Source of the DNA: Acidovorax sp. 69
Lineage (GTDB): Bacteria > Pseudomonadota > Gammaproteobacteria > Burkholderiales > Burkholderiaceae_C
Direction: 5' to 3'
Length of the DNA stretch: 64,000 bases
NCBI RefSeq assembly: GCF_002797445.1
Contig: NZ_PGEP01000001.1
Span: 4,526,501-4,590,500, forward strand
The position numbers were made by a program, and so were the translations under genes. Each line of letters begins with the position of its first letter. The first letter of the stretch is position 1. Under the pieces are notes generated by a model. That model was not told the origin of the DNA. It saw nothing but the letters and a program-made list of their open reading frames with translations, and did no database searches. Of this stretch, positions 44,267 through 52,812 are shown in pieces.

Positions 44267-45901
44267 ATGGTGACCCGCATTCCAGCCCCCAGCGCCGCTG
44301 TCTCCGAAAGCGCTACCCCTGCCTTGCGCAAGGTCCGCACCCAGGCCCCCGATGTGGCGCGCCGTGCAGCACAGGCCCTGCCGCCCGCAGCCCGCAAAGC
44401 AGCCACCGTGGTGCAGAAGAACGTGCGCCGCGCCGCCACCGGCATGCTGGGCCTCTCGGGCGAGCGCATGAGCAAGGTCGATACGGCCTGGCTGCGCATG
44501 GACTCGCACAGCAACCTGATGATGATCAACGGGGTCTGGACCCTGTCGCCAGGCGTCACCTGGGAAGTGCTGAGCGAGCGCGTGCAGCAGCGCCTGCTGC
44601 AGTACCCGCGTTTTCACCAACGTGTGGTGGAAGACGCGGCAGGTGCCACCTGGGTCGAAGACCGCGACTTCGACATCGCCGCGCATGTGCTGCGCGAGAA
44701 GCTACCGCACCACCCTGGCCGCAGCATGCAGCGCGCGTTGCAGGACCGCGTGGGCGAACTTGCCATGCAGCCACTGGATGGACGCCGCCCCTTGTGGCAG
44801 ATGCACCTGATCGAAGACTTCGTGGGCGACGACGGCCAGCCGGGCAGCGCGCTCATCGTACGCATCCACCACTGCATTGCCGATGGCATTGCACTGATCT
44901 CGGTGACCATGTCGCTGGTGGACGGTGGCTCGGAGCCGCCCAAACGCAAACCGCGCGCAGACAAGGACACCGCCACGGGCGAAGACTGGATTGCCGACGC
45001 GCTCATCAAGCCCTTTACGGACATGACCGTGAAGGCGCTCGACCTGGCCGGCGACGGCGCCGCAAAATCATTCAAGATGCTGGGCGACCCCGAGAAAACC
45101 ATGCACCACGGACTGGCGGGCACGATGGACATGGCCCGCGTAGCGTACCAATTGGTGAGCGATGCAGCGGCGCTCGCACTGATGCCTGACGATTCCCCCA
45201 CGCGTCTGAAAGGCCAGCCCGGCAGCGCCAAGCGCGTGGCCTGGTGCCCACCCATACCGCTGGAAGAGGTCAAAGCCATCGGCAAGGCCCTCAACTGCTC
45301 GATCAACGATGTGCTGCTGTCCTGCGTGGCGGGTGCCATCGGCGGCTACCTGCGCAACCAGGGCGACGACCCTACGGGCCAGGAAATTCGCGCCATGATC
45401 CCGGTCAACCTGCGCCCCATGGAGGAGGCCTGGAAGCTGGGCAACCGCTTTGGACTGGTGCCGCTGGTGCTGCCGATTGGTGTGGCCAACCCCGTAGAGC
45501 GCGTGTACGAGGTGCGCAAGCGCATGAACGCGCTCAAGGGCAGCACCCAGCCCATCCTGGCGTTTGCCATGCTGGCCGTGGCGGGCCTGATGATCAAGCC
45601 CGCGCAGGACGCGCTGCTCAACCTCTTTGGCCGCAAGACCACGGCAGTCATGACCAACGTGCCCGGCCCCAAGGAGCAGCTCACGCTGTGCGGCTCACGC
45701 GTCACGCAGTGCATGTTCTGGGTGCCGCAGTCGGGCGACATTGGCCTGGGGGTCTCCATCCTCAGCTATGGCGGCGGCGTGCAGTTTGGCGTGATCACCG
45801 ACACCACGCTGTGCCCTGAGCCCCAGCAGATCATCGACGCCTTTGCGCCCGAGTTCGACCAGCTGTCGCTGCTCACGCTGATGCTGCCCTGGGGCAAGTG
45901 A
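44267..45901 (+). CDS. Wax ester synthase/diacylglycerol acyltransferase (WS/DGAT)
   Basis: 544 residues. The catalytic HHxxxDG motif is HHCIADG at 201-207, and the family C-terminal segment TNVPGPKEQLTLCG is near 462. It would esterify fatty alcohol or diacylglycerol with acyl-CoA. The first 60 residues are an Ala/Arg/Lys-rich extension before the canonical start (MSKVDTAWLRMDS), perhaps for membrane or lipid-body contact. ATG 44267 follows ACAGGTG. The 163-bp gap to the ACBP gene has no other feature. Confidence 0.92.
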   Translation: MVTRIPAPSAAVSESATPALRKVRTQAPDVARRAAQALPPAARKAATVVQKNVRRAATGMLGLSGERMSKVDTAWLRMDSHSNLMMINGVWTLSPGVTWEVLSERVQQRLLQYPRFHQRVVEDAAGATWVEDRDFDIAAHVLREKLPHHPGRSMQRALQDRVGELAMQPLDGRRPLWQMHLIEDFVGDDGQPGSALIVRIHHCIADGIALISVTMSLVDGGSEPPKRKPRADKDTATGEDWIADALIKPFTDMTVKALDLAGDGAAKSFKMLGDPEKTMHHGLAGTMDMARVAYQLVSDAAALALMPDDSPTRLKGQPGSAKRVAWCPPIPLEEVKAIGKALNCSINDVLLSCVAGAIGGYLRNQGDDPTGQEIRAMIPVNLRPMEEAWKLGNRFGLVPLVLPIGVANPVERVYEVRKRMNALKGSTQPILAFAMLAVAGLMIKPAQDALLNLFGRKTTAVMTNVPGPKEQLTLCGSRVTQCMFWVPQSGDIGLGVSILSYGGGVQFGVITDTTLCPEPQQIIDAFAPEFDQLSLLTLMLPWGK

Positions 45902-45917
45902 ACGACGAGGGGCCACG

Positions 45918-46493
45918 GTGGTGAATGCGCGCGCGACGAGCCTTGGCGGGGTGCTGGCAGTCCTGGTCTGCGGGGGTTCCGCCCAGGCCTCCGTCACGCA
46001 AGAACACACCCTGCGGCCCTACCCCGTGCGCGCCCAGCCTGGCGAGACCTTGCGGCAGGCACTGAATGCTGCCACCCCCATCACGGTCAATGCTCAGCGC
46101 TTTCATGGCCACACCCGCTGGGATGTGCGCTGGACCTTTCGCTGGTGGCGTGAGGCCTCGGGCCGCTGCACCCTCACCGAGGTCACCACCCGACTGCGCA
46201 CCGAGGTTCAATTGCCCGAACTGCGCAGCGCCACCCCCGCCCAGCAAGCGGTGTTCGACCGGTACCTGCCCGCGTTGTCCCGCCACGAACAAGGCCATGT
46301 CCAGTTCGGTCGTGACGCGGCGCTGGCGATTGACCAGGGCATTGCTGCGCTGCCCGTAGCGCCAGACTGCGCAACACTGGAGCGCGAAGCCAACGCGCTG
46401 GGCCAGCGCCAGCTGCGCGACCATGCCGAGCGCGAGAAGCAGTATGACCGCGACACCCGTCATGGCGCGTCGCAGGGCGTCAGGCTCGAGTGA
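45918..46493 (+). CDS. DUF922 domain-containing secreted putative zinc protease
   Basis: 191 residues with a signal peptide (cleavage after AQA near 24) and HEQGH (near 122), matching the HExxH zinc-protease pattern. DUF922 proteins are exported and probably peptidases of the envelope, though I know of no defined substrate. The start is a GTG with GAGG upstream, 17 bp after the WS/DGAT gene. A second GTG follows at 45921. Confidence 0.82.
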   Translation: MVNARATSLGGVLAVLVCGGSAQASVTQEHTLRPYPVRAQPGETLRQALNAATPITVNAQRFHGHTRWDVRWTFRWWREASGRCTLTEVTTRLRTEVQLPELRSATPAQQAVFDRYLPALSRHEQGHVQFGRDAALAIDQGIAALPVAPDCATLEREANALGQRQLRDHAEREKQYDRDTRHGASQGVRLE

Positions 46494-46509
46494 ATCCGCC
46501 GCGGTGGCA

Positions 46510-47367
46510 CTAGCCCCGCACCGCGCTGCGGAAGGCCGCCGACAGAGCCACGAGCGCATCGTGTGGCCGGCCGTCCTTGGCACGCGCGTGCAGCAGCACA
46601 GGCAGGCGCGGCAGCGCTGGCAGACCCAGGCGCACACCCACATTCACCGCCCCCAGCGGAAGCATGCGCGGCGCCAGCGCCGCCACGCCCAGCCCGGCCA
46701 TCACGGCTGCCGCCACGGCAGCAACGCCTCCACCCACAAACACCTCGGCCCAGGCGATGCCCGCAGCGTCCAGCGCCTGCGCTGCCATCGCCCGCACACC
46801 ACAGGGCTCTGCCAGCGTGGCCAGGGGCAAGGGATCGCCCGCGCGGTGCTGCCAGCCGGGGCCAGCGAACCAGCCGAAGGGTTCCTCGGCCAGCAACTCG
46901 CCATCACCGCGGCCCACGTGCATGCGGGCCAGCACGGCATCCAGCTCACGCCGGTCGTAGCTTTGCAGCAGGTCGCCCGATGAGCCGATGCGGATTTCGA
47001 TGAGCAACTGCGGGTCCTGCGCGTTCATGCGGGCGATCAGCGCAGGCAGCTCTGGCCCCGCCACATGGTCACTGATGCCGATCGTCAACCGCTGGCGGGC
47101 ATGGGCGAAGGTGGCGAGTGCGCGGTCGTGCACGGCCAGAAGCTCGCGGGCGTGCTCCAGAAAGGCCGCGCCCCTGGCCGACAGCTGTACGTGGCGCGGC
47201 GTGCGCTCGATGAGCCTGCAGCCCAGCCGGTCCTCCAGCCGCTTGAGCTTCAGGCTCATCGCGGCCTGCACCGAGCCCATGGCTTCGGCGGCCCGCGTGA
47301 AGCTGCCCAGCTCGGCAATGCGGACAAAAGCCTCGACAGCATCCAGATCCAGAGATCGCTCAATCAT
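46510..47367 (-). CDS. LysR-family transcriptional regulator
   Basis: 285 residues; N-terminal winged helix LDAVEAFVRIAELGSFTRAA and QAAMSLKLKRLEDRLG, then an effector domain with a Gly/Ala-rich GGGVAAVAAAVMAGLGVA. Divergent from the tautomerase gene, which it probably controls. Confidence 0.9.
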   Translation of the reverse strand: MIERSLDLDAVEAFVRIAELGSFTRAAEAMGSVQAAMSLKLKRLEDRLGCRLIERTPRHVQLSARGAAFLEHARELLAVHDRALATFAHARQRLTIGISDHVAGPELPALIARMNAQDPQLLIEIRIGSSGDLLQSYDRRELDAVLARMHVGRGDGELLAEEPFGWFAGPGWQHRAGDPLPLATLAEPCGVRAMAAQALDAAGIAWAEVFVGGGVAAVAAAVMAGLGVAALAPRMLPLGAVNVGVRLGLPALPRLPVLLHARAKDGRPHDALVALSAAFRSAVRG

Positions 47368-47377
47368 TTGAATTTGA

Positions 47378-47414
47378 TATTTCTGAAATAGGTACCCATA
47401 GGATATTCATATGG
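47378..47414. promoter_or_regulatory. Two palindromes between LysR and tautomerase genes
   Basis: TATTTC-T-GAAATA (47378-47390) and CCATA-N9-TATGG (47396-47414). The second has the spaced dyad of LysR boxes (ATA-N9-TAT). Both lie in the 84-bp divergent gap. Confidence 0.45.
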
Positions 47415-47451
47415 ATAGCATTTCGCCAGCATCTTGTGAAAGGACCCTGCA

Positions 47452-47832
47452 ATGCCACTCGTTCATATCGCCCTGCGCGCCGGAAAACCCGAGGCCTACC
47501 GGCAAGCGATCTTCGACACGCTGTACCGCGCCATGCGCGAGACCTTCAACGTGCCCGAGGACGATCAGTTCATGACCGTCACCGAGCACGAGGCCGCGAA
47601 CTTCCGCTACAGCCCGTCGTACCTGGGCGTGGCCCGCAGCGACGACGTGGTGTTCATCCAGATCACCGCCAACAACACGCGCAGCCTGGAGCAGAAAAAG
47701 GCGCTGTTCCAGCGCATTGCGCAGCTGCTGGGCGAGAGCCCAGGCCTGCGGCCGGAGGATGTGTTCGTCAACATCGTCGAAGTGGCCAAGGAGAACTGGT
47801 CCTTCGGTCACGGCCTGGCGCAGTACGCGTGA
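47452..47832 (+). CDS. Tautomerase family protein (MSAD/Tautomerase_2-like)
   Basis: 126 residues. Pro2 immediately after Met (MPLVHIALRAG) is the catalytic amino-terminal proline. ENWSFGHGLAQ near the C-terminus resembles the DWSFGRG segment of malonate semialdehyde decarboxylases, and the length matches. A role in aromatic or haloacid degradation is likely. A ribosome site GAAAGGA (47436-47442) precedes the start. Confidence 0.88.
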   Translation: MPLVHIALRAGKPEAYRQAIFDTLYRAMRETFNVPEDDQFMTVTEHEAANFRYSPSYLGVARSDDVVFIQITANNTRSLEQKKALFQRIAQLLGESPGLRPEDVFVNIVEVAKENWSFGHGLAQYA

Positions 47833-47859
47833 GACAAGGCGCAGCGCCCGCTGCGGGCG

Positions 47860-48435
47860 CTACGGCTGCGGTGCAAGACCCTCCAGCAGCCGCGCCACGC
47901 TGCCCAGCACCGCCTTCACAGGCTCGCCCATCTGCACCCGCACGATGGCGCCCTCCACCACCAGGGTTACGGCCTCGGCGTCGCGCGCCCGCTGCACGCC
48001 AGGGGGCAGCAGGGTGGCCACCAGGTCGGTCATCTCCCGTTTGTGGCGCTGCGCAATCGCCACCACCTCGGGCACCGTGCTGCCCACCTCACCCACGCTG
48101 TTGATGAAGGCACAGCCCCTGAAGTCATCGCGGCCAAACCATTCGGACAGCGTGGCAACCAGCGCATCCATGCCGGATGCGCCACCATGCCGCTCCAGGG
48201 CCGCAGCAAACCAGGCGATCCAGCCCGCATGGCGGTATTCGAGGTAGGCGCAGATGAGATCGTTTTTGCTGGGGAAATGCCGATAGAAGGTGACCTTGGT
48301 CACCCCCGACTCGGCGATCACGCGGTCGATGCCCGTGGCACGAATACCGTCGCGGTAAAAAAGTGCGTGCGCGGTCAGCAGCAGGCGGTCGCGGGCGGGC
48401 AAGTCTTTCCAGGCAGGCGATGGCAAGGGGATCAT
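47860..48435 (-). CDS. TetR-family transcriptional regulator
   Basis: 191 residues. N-terminal helix-turn-helix RLLLTAHALFYRDGIRATGIDRV, AESGVTKVTFYRHFPSKNDL, typical of TetR. The C-terminal ligand domain is short. Divergent from a DUF1348 gene with two palindromic operators between them. Confidence 0.92.
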   Translation of the reverse strand: MIPLPSPAWKDLPARDRLLLTAHALFYRDGIRATGIDRVIAESGVTKVTFYRHFPSKNDLICAYLEYRHAGWIAWFAAALERHGGASGMDALVATLSEWFGRDDFRGCAFINSVGEVGSTVPEVVAIAQRHKREMTDLVATLLPPGVQRARDAEAVTLVVEGAIVRVQMGEPVKAVLGSVARLLEGLAPQP

Positions 48436-48444
48436 GCAGGCATT

Positions 48445-48462
48445 GTAGACAAGTCTGTCTAC
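48445..48462. promoter_or_regulatory. TetR-type operator 1
   Basis: GTAGACA (48445-48451), AGTC, TGTCTAC (48456-48462): 7-bp arms. It ends 10 bp before the tetR start on the minus strand, consistent with autorepression. Confidence 0.75.
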
Positions 48463-48470
48463 ATCCCGCT

Positions 48471-48508
48471 ATGATGCCGCGTAGACAGACTTGTCTACGC
48501 GGCATCAT
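48471..48508. promoter_or_regulatory. 38-bp perfect palindrome with TetR-type operator 2
   Basis: ATGATGCCGCGTAGACA (48471-48487), GACT, TGTCTACGCGGCATCAT (48492-48508). The inner 18 bp (48481-48498) are the exact reverse complement of operator 1. The outer arms extend the symmetry to 17 bp and could form a strong hairpin in the DUF1348 leader. Confidence 0.8.
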
Positions 48509-48546
48509 TCTTTTCGATCCCTCCTCGTTCACCCAAGGTATTGCCC

Positions 48547-49014
48547 ATGGAATCCCGCCCTCCTCTTCCGCCCTTTTCCTTGCAAACCGCGGCCCAGAAA
48601 GTGCGCCTGGCCGAAGACGGCTGGAACTCGCGCGACCCCACGCGCGTGGCTCTGGCCTACACGGAGGACACACGCTGGCGCAACCGGGCCGAGTTTCCGG
48701 TCGGGCGCGCTGCTGCGCAGCAGTTTCTGGAACGCAAGTGGGCGCGCGAACTGGACTATCGGCTCATCAAGGAGCTCTGGGCGTTCAGTAGTCACCGCAT
48801 CGCCGTGCGGTTTGCCTACGAATGGCATGACACCGCAGGCCAGTGGTGCCGCAGCTATGGCAACGAAAATTGGGAGTTCAACGACGCTGGCCTGATGGCC
48901 GTGCGCCACGCGAGCATCAATGATCTGCCCATCGCGGCGTCCGACCGGGTGTTCTTCTGGCCGCTGGGGCGGCGCCCGGATGACCATCCAGGGCTGAGTG
49001 AACTGGGGCTGTGA
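48547..49014 (+). CDS. DUF1348 / nuclear transport factor 2 fold protein
   Basis: 155 residues of the SnoaL/NTF2-like fold. Family segments [43 protein letters not shown] (in two parts) fit DUF1348. The family is often found under TetR control, but the ligand or reaction is unknown. ATG 48547; an in-frame TTG at 48541 is less likely. Confidence 0.87.
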   Translation: MESRPPLPPFSLQTAAQKVRLAEDGWNSRDPTRVALAYTEDTRWRNRAEFPVGRAAAQQFLERKWARELDYRLIKELWAFSSHRIAVRFAYEWHDTAGQWCRSYGNENWEFNDAGLMAVRHASINDLPIAASDRVFFWPLGRRPDDHPGLSELGL

Positions 49015-49062
49015 GCGTTCTGCTCACTCCTTGTGGCGGAGCAACGCTGCGAATCAAATGCT

Positions 49063-49118
49063 ATAAATTCAATAGCATTTAGCGCTTACCCAGAAAGCGC
49101 CAGAGGCACTTTTTATCA
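49063..49118 (+). repeat. Dispersed AGCGCTT-type repeat, copy G
   Basis: AAATTCAATAGCATTTAGCG, CTTACCCAGAAAGCGCC and AGAGGCACTTTTT. It touches the stop codon of the convergent metallopeptidase gene. Confidence 0.7.
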
Positions 49119-50219
49119 AATTTTCCCCGCCAAACCATCCACCGCCTGGAACATCGACTGCCGCGCCTGGCTGATGATCTGGCCCTTCCACTCGGGCGTA
49201 TCCGTGTAGAACGCCGCCAGCATCTGCGCCTTGATCTGCGCGGTCTTGTCAGCGGGTGTGTCGGGATGCAGGTTCAGCCACTGCTCGGCACGGATCGCAT
49301 TCATCACGTCGAGCACGGGCACGGTGCCGTACTCCATGGCGATTCCGGTGTACTCCGCGTGGGGGCATTCATCGTAGATGGAGGTCCACATCAGGCCGGT
49401 AAGGAAGGCCGAGGTGGACGAGCCGTCATAGATGGAGGTGACCGGCGTGGCGCCGCCACCGTCCCACCAGGCGCGCGCGCGGGCCACGGCCACGGAGTCG
49501 TCGTTGCCGGCGTAGATGCGTTCGCCATGGCCGCTGGGGCCCAGGCCGGTGTGCAGGTCGATCCACGCAATGTGCGACGCCCCCGTGCCATGCTGGCGCA
49601 GCACCTGGCGCAGCGTGCGGTTGCTCCAGGTGGGCTCGGTGCCACCAAAGAACACGCCCTGTGGAAACTCATGCTGGCCTTGCGAGATGGCGGCCTGCCA
49701 TGCGGCCTCGCCCTTGGTGGCGATGTACTGCTGCACGGCCGCCTGGTTGTCGGGGCCGGGTGGCCATTGCCCGGGCAGCAGCAGGGGCTGCACCTCGCGG
49801 TAGGCGGCGTTCACGGGCAGGGGCTTGGTGAAATCCTGGAAGTTGCGGTTCAGGTCCACGTTCTCGTGCGTAAAGCGGCGCACATGCGAGAAGCCATACG
49901 GGTTCAGTGCATGGATGTAGAGCGTCGCCACACCGGCATCGCGCGCCTTGGCGCGCCACTCGGCATCGTGCAACGAAAACACCTGCACGCCACTGCCGCA
50001 GTAGCCCTCTACGCCATGGCAGGCGCTGCTCACGACGAGCAGCTTCTTGGCATCGGCGGGGCCGTCGCGTACCACGTCCATGGCCAGGTCTTCGCCATCG
50101 CGGCCCTTGAGCGGATGGGCATGCGACTCGATGGGCAGACCCGCGGTGGCCGCAGCCTCTAGAAACTTTTTACGGGCCTGGGCGTAACTGGGCGAGAAGG
50201 CTTCAACGACACCGATCAT
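49116..50219 (-). CDS. DUF2817 / M14-like zinc carboxypeptidase
   Basis: 367 residues. SACHGVEGYCGSG near residue 67 gives the HxxE zinc motif, and WIDLHTGLGPSGHGER near 216 the third ligand, as in M14-related DUF2817 proteins. AMEYGTVPVLDV near 310 could hold the catalytic Glu. No signal peptide, so it is cytoplasmic. It lies downstream of an M20 amidohydrolase on the same strand, so the pair may degrade acylated peptides or amino acids. Start 50219; a TTG six bases upstream is rejected. Confidence 0.85.
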   Translation of the reverse strand: MIGVVEAFSPSYAQARKKFLEAAATAGLPIESHAHPLKGRDGEDLAMDVVRDGPADAKKLLVVSSACHGVEGYCGSGVQVFSLHDAEWRAKARDAGVATLYIHALNPYGFSHVRRFTHENVDLNRNFQDFTKPLPVNAAYREVQPLLLPGQWPPGPDNQAAVQQYIATKGEAAWQAAISQGQHEFPQGVFFGGTEPTWSNRTLRQVLRQHGTGASHIAWIDLHTGLGPSGHGERIYAGNDDSVAVARARAWWDGGGATPVTSIYDGSSTSAFLTGLMWTSIYDECPHAEYTGIAMEYGTVPVLDVMNAIRAEQWLNLHPDTPADKTAQIKAQMLAAFYTDTPEWKGQIISQARQSMFQAVDGLAGKI

Positions 50220-50306
50220 GGACAAGGGCTTTCGACAAAATTCGACAAAACAAAACCCGGGCGCGCGCAGTGTGCGTCCGGGGCAGGTGTGAGACCGACC
50301 AGAACG

Positions 50307-51518
50307 TCAAGCCGCGCTGGAGGGCTGGGCCAGCCACTCTTCGGCCAGCTTGACCCAGTAAGTGGCCCCCAGCGGGATCAGGTCGTCGTTGAAGTCGTAG
50401 CTGGGGTTGTGCAGCATGCAGGGCCCGCCGCCATGGCCCATCTCGCGGTGGGTTCCGTCGCCATTGGCGATGAAGCAATACGCGCCGGGCTTGGCCTGCA
50501 GCATGTAGGCAAAGTCTTCGGCGCCCATGGTGGGCTCTTGCGCCAGCACGCGCTCTTCGCCCACGATGGTGGTCATGACCTTGCGGGCAAACTCGGCCTC
50601 GGCGGGCGAGTTGATGGTGGGCGGGTAGTTGCGCACGAACTCGAATTCGCAGGTGGCGTCGTGTGCAGCGCAGGTGTGCTCGGCCACCTGGCGCATGCGC
50701 TTTTCGATCAGATCGAGCACCTCCACAGTGAAGGTGCGCACCGTGCCCTGCAGCTCTACGCTGTCGGGCACCACGTTGGTGGCCTCACCCGCATGGATCA
50801 TGGTGACCGAGATCACGCCCGCGTCCACCGGCTTCTTGTTGCGGCTGATGATGGTCTGGAAGGTCTGCACCATCTGGCAGGCAATCGGCACCGGGTCAAT
50901 GCCGGTGTGCGGCAACGCGGCGTGGCCACCCTTGCCGCGCAGCGTGATCTTGAACTCGCTGGTCGACGCCATCACCGGGCCGGGGCTCACGGCAAACGTG
51001 CCCACCGGCATGCCGGGCCAGTTGTGCATGCCATACACAGCCTGCATGGGAAACTGCTCGAACAGGCCGTCTTCGATCATCACGCGGGCACCGCCGCCGC
51101 CCTCTTCCGCAGGCTGGAAGATCAGGTACACGGTGCCATCAAAGTCGCGGTGCTTGGCGAAGTGCTGGGCTGCCGCCAGCAGCATCGCCACATGGCCGTC
51201 ATGGCCGCAGGCGTGCATCTTGCCTTTGTGAACGCTGGCGTGGGCGAAGGTGTTGAACTCCTGCATGGGCAAGGCATCCATGTCGGCACGCAAGCCAATG
51301 GCACGGCCGCTGGCGCCGCCGTCGCGGCCCTTGACGATGCCCACCACGCCCGTCTTGCCCAGCCCCCGGTGGATGGGAATCCCCCATTCGGTGAGCTTTT
51401 GGGCCACCACGTCGGCGGTGCGCACCTCTTCGAAGCACAGCTCGGGGTGGGCGTGAATGTCCCGGCGCACTGCTGCAATACTGGCCGCCTGGGTGACGAT
51501 GGAGTCGATAACGTTCAT
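50307..51518 (-). CDS. M20-family amidohydrolase
   Basis: 403-residue metallo-hydrolase with ACGHDGHVAML, QPAEEGGGGA, GMHNWPGMP and HNPSYDFND. It is a paralogue of the enzyme at 40162, sharing most motifs. AAGGAC precedes the start. Likely releases amino acids from N-acyl or benzoyl conjugates. Divergent from argE by 77 bp. Confidence 0.9.
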   Translation of the reverse strand: MNVIDSIVTQAASIAAVRRDIHAHPELCFEEVRTADVVAQKLTEWGIPIHRGLGKTGVVGIVKGRDGGASGRAIGLRADMDALPMQEFNTFAHASVHKGKMHACGHDGHVAMLLAAAQHFAKHRDFDGTVYLIFQPAEEGGGGARVMIEDGLFEQFPMQAVYGMHNWPGMPVGTFAVSPGPVMASTSEFKITLRGKGGHAALPHTGIDPVPIACQMVQTFQTIISRNKKPVDAGVISVTMIHAGEATNVVPDSVELQGTVRTFTVEVLDLIEKRMRQVAEHTCAAHDATCEFEFVRNYPPTINSPAEAEFARKVMTTIVGEERVLAQEPTMGAEDFAYMLQAKPGAYCFIANGDGTHREMGHGGGPCMLHNPSYDFNDDLIPLGATYWVKLAEEWLAQPSSAA

Positions 51519-51595
51519 GATATGTGTCCTTACGATCTCACAGTCTAGCCCGACAGCAACACACGTGCCAACCCGGGTTATTCGCTAGCCACTCC

Positions 51596-52753
51596 ATGAT
51601 TTCTGCCCACGCCCTCGAACTTGCGCAAACCCTGGTGCGCATGAACACCGTCAGCCACAACTCCAACCTGGAGCTGATCCACTTCATCCGCGACCACCTC
51701 GCCAAGCTCGGTGTGAAGAGCCGGCTGACCTTCAACGAGGACAAGACCAAGGCCAACCTGTTTGCGACGCTGGGCGAGGGCAAACCCGCCGGCGTGATCC
51801 TTTCGGGCCACACTGACACCGTGCCATGGGATGGACAGGACTGGACCATGGACCCACTGAGTGCGCTGGTCAAGGACGGTAATCTGTACGGGCGCGGCAG
51901 TGCCGACATGAAGGCCTTCATCGGCATCGCCGTATCGCAGGCCGAGCAGTTTTTGAACAGCAACGCGCCCTTTGCCATCCACTACGCATTCAGCTATGAG
52001 GAAGAAATAGGCTGCTTTGGCGTGAAGGAACTCATCGCCGACCTGCGCGATGCCAGCATCCAACCCCTGGCCTGTATCGTGGGCGAACCCACCAGCATGG
52101 TGCCCGCCATCGCCCACAAGGGCGTGTACCGCTACAAATGCTGCGTGCGTGGCAAAGAGGCGCACTCGTCCCTCACGCCCCAATCGGTCAACGCCATCGA
52201 GATGGCCGCCCGTGTGGTCAGCCGCCTGCGGGACATGGGTGAGGGATTCGAGAAGAACGAGCCCCGGTTTGAAGGCTTTGACGTGCCGTTCTCCACCACC
52301 AGCGTGGGCCAGTTCCATGGCGGTATTGCCGACAACGTGGTGCCGCGCGACGCAGAGTTCCGCTACGAGTTCCGCGACCTGCCCACCGCCAATGCAGCGC
52401 AGATGCAGGCCGAGGTGGTGGCCTACGCACAGTCGCTGGAGCCTGCCATGAAAAAGGTGGCGCCCGCTGCAGGTTTCGGCTTTGAGACCATCTGCGAGAT
52501 ACCGAGCTTTCTGGGCAACAAGGACGACCCCGTCACGCGCCTGGCGCAAGAACTCACGGGCGAACAAGGCACCACGCTGGTGGCCTTCGGCACCGAAGCA
52601 GGGCTGTTCAAAAATGCGGGGATTTCCACCGTGGTGTGTGGCCCCGGCAGTATCCAGCAAGCGCACCAGCCCGACGAGTACGTGAGCCTGGAGCAACTGG
52701 CCCGCTGCGAGGCGTTCATGCAGGGACTGGCTCGCACGCGCACGCTGGGCTGA
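51596..52753 (+). CDS. argE: Acetylornithine deacetylase
   Basis: 385-residue M20 enzyme that removes acetate from N-acetylornithine in arginine biosynthesis. SGHTDTVPWDG near residue 67, GRGSADMKAF near 100, SYEEEIGCFGVKEL near 131 and GPGSIQQAHQPDEYV near 350 match ArgE. ATG 51596 lacks a strong ribosome site. An M20 neighbour could mean it instead acts on another N-acyl amino acid, but the motif set is the ArgE type. Confidence 0.88.
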   Translation: MISAHALELAQTLVRMNTVSHNSNLELIHFIRDHLAKLGVKSRLTFNEDKTKANLFATLGEGKPAGVILSGHTDTVPWDGQDWTMDPLSALVKDGNLYGRGSADMKAFIGIAVSQAEQFLNSNAPFAIHYAFSYEEEIGCFGVKELIADLRDASIQPLACIVGEPTSMVPAIAHKGVYRYKCCVRGKEAHSSLTPQSVNAIEMAARVVSRLRDMGEGFEKNEPRFEGFDVPFSTTSVGQFHGGIADNVVPRDAEFRYEFRDLPTANAAQMQAEVVAYAQSLEPAMKKVAPAAGFGFETICEIPSFLGNKDDPVTRLAQELTGEQGTTLVAFGTEAGLFKNAGISTVVCGPGSIQQAHQPDEYVSLEQLARCEAFMQGLARTRTLG

Positions 52754-52812
52754 TCAGCCCCTGGACCTGCGCACATACAAACGCACTGGCGGGCGGGCGG
52801 GCGGCTATTCCC

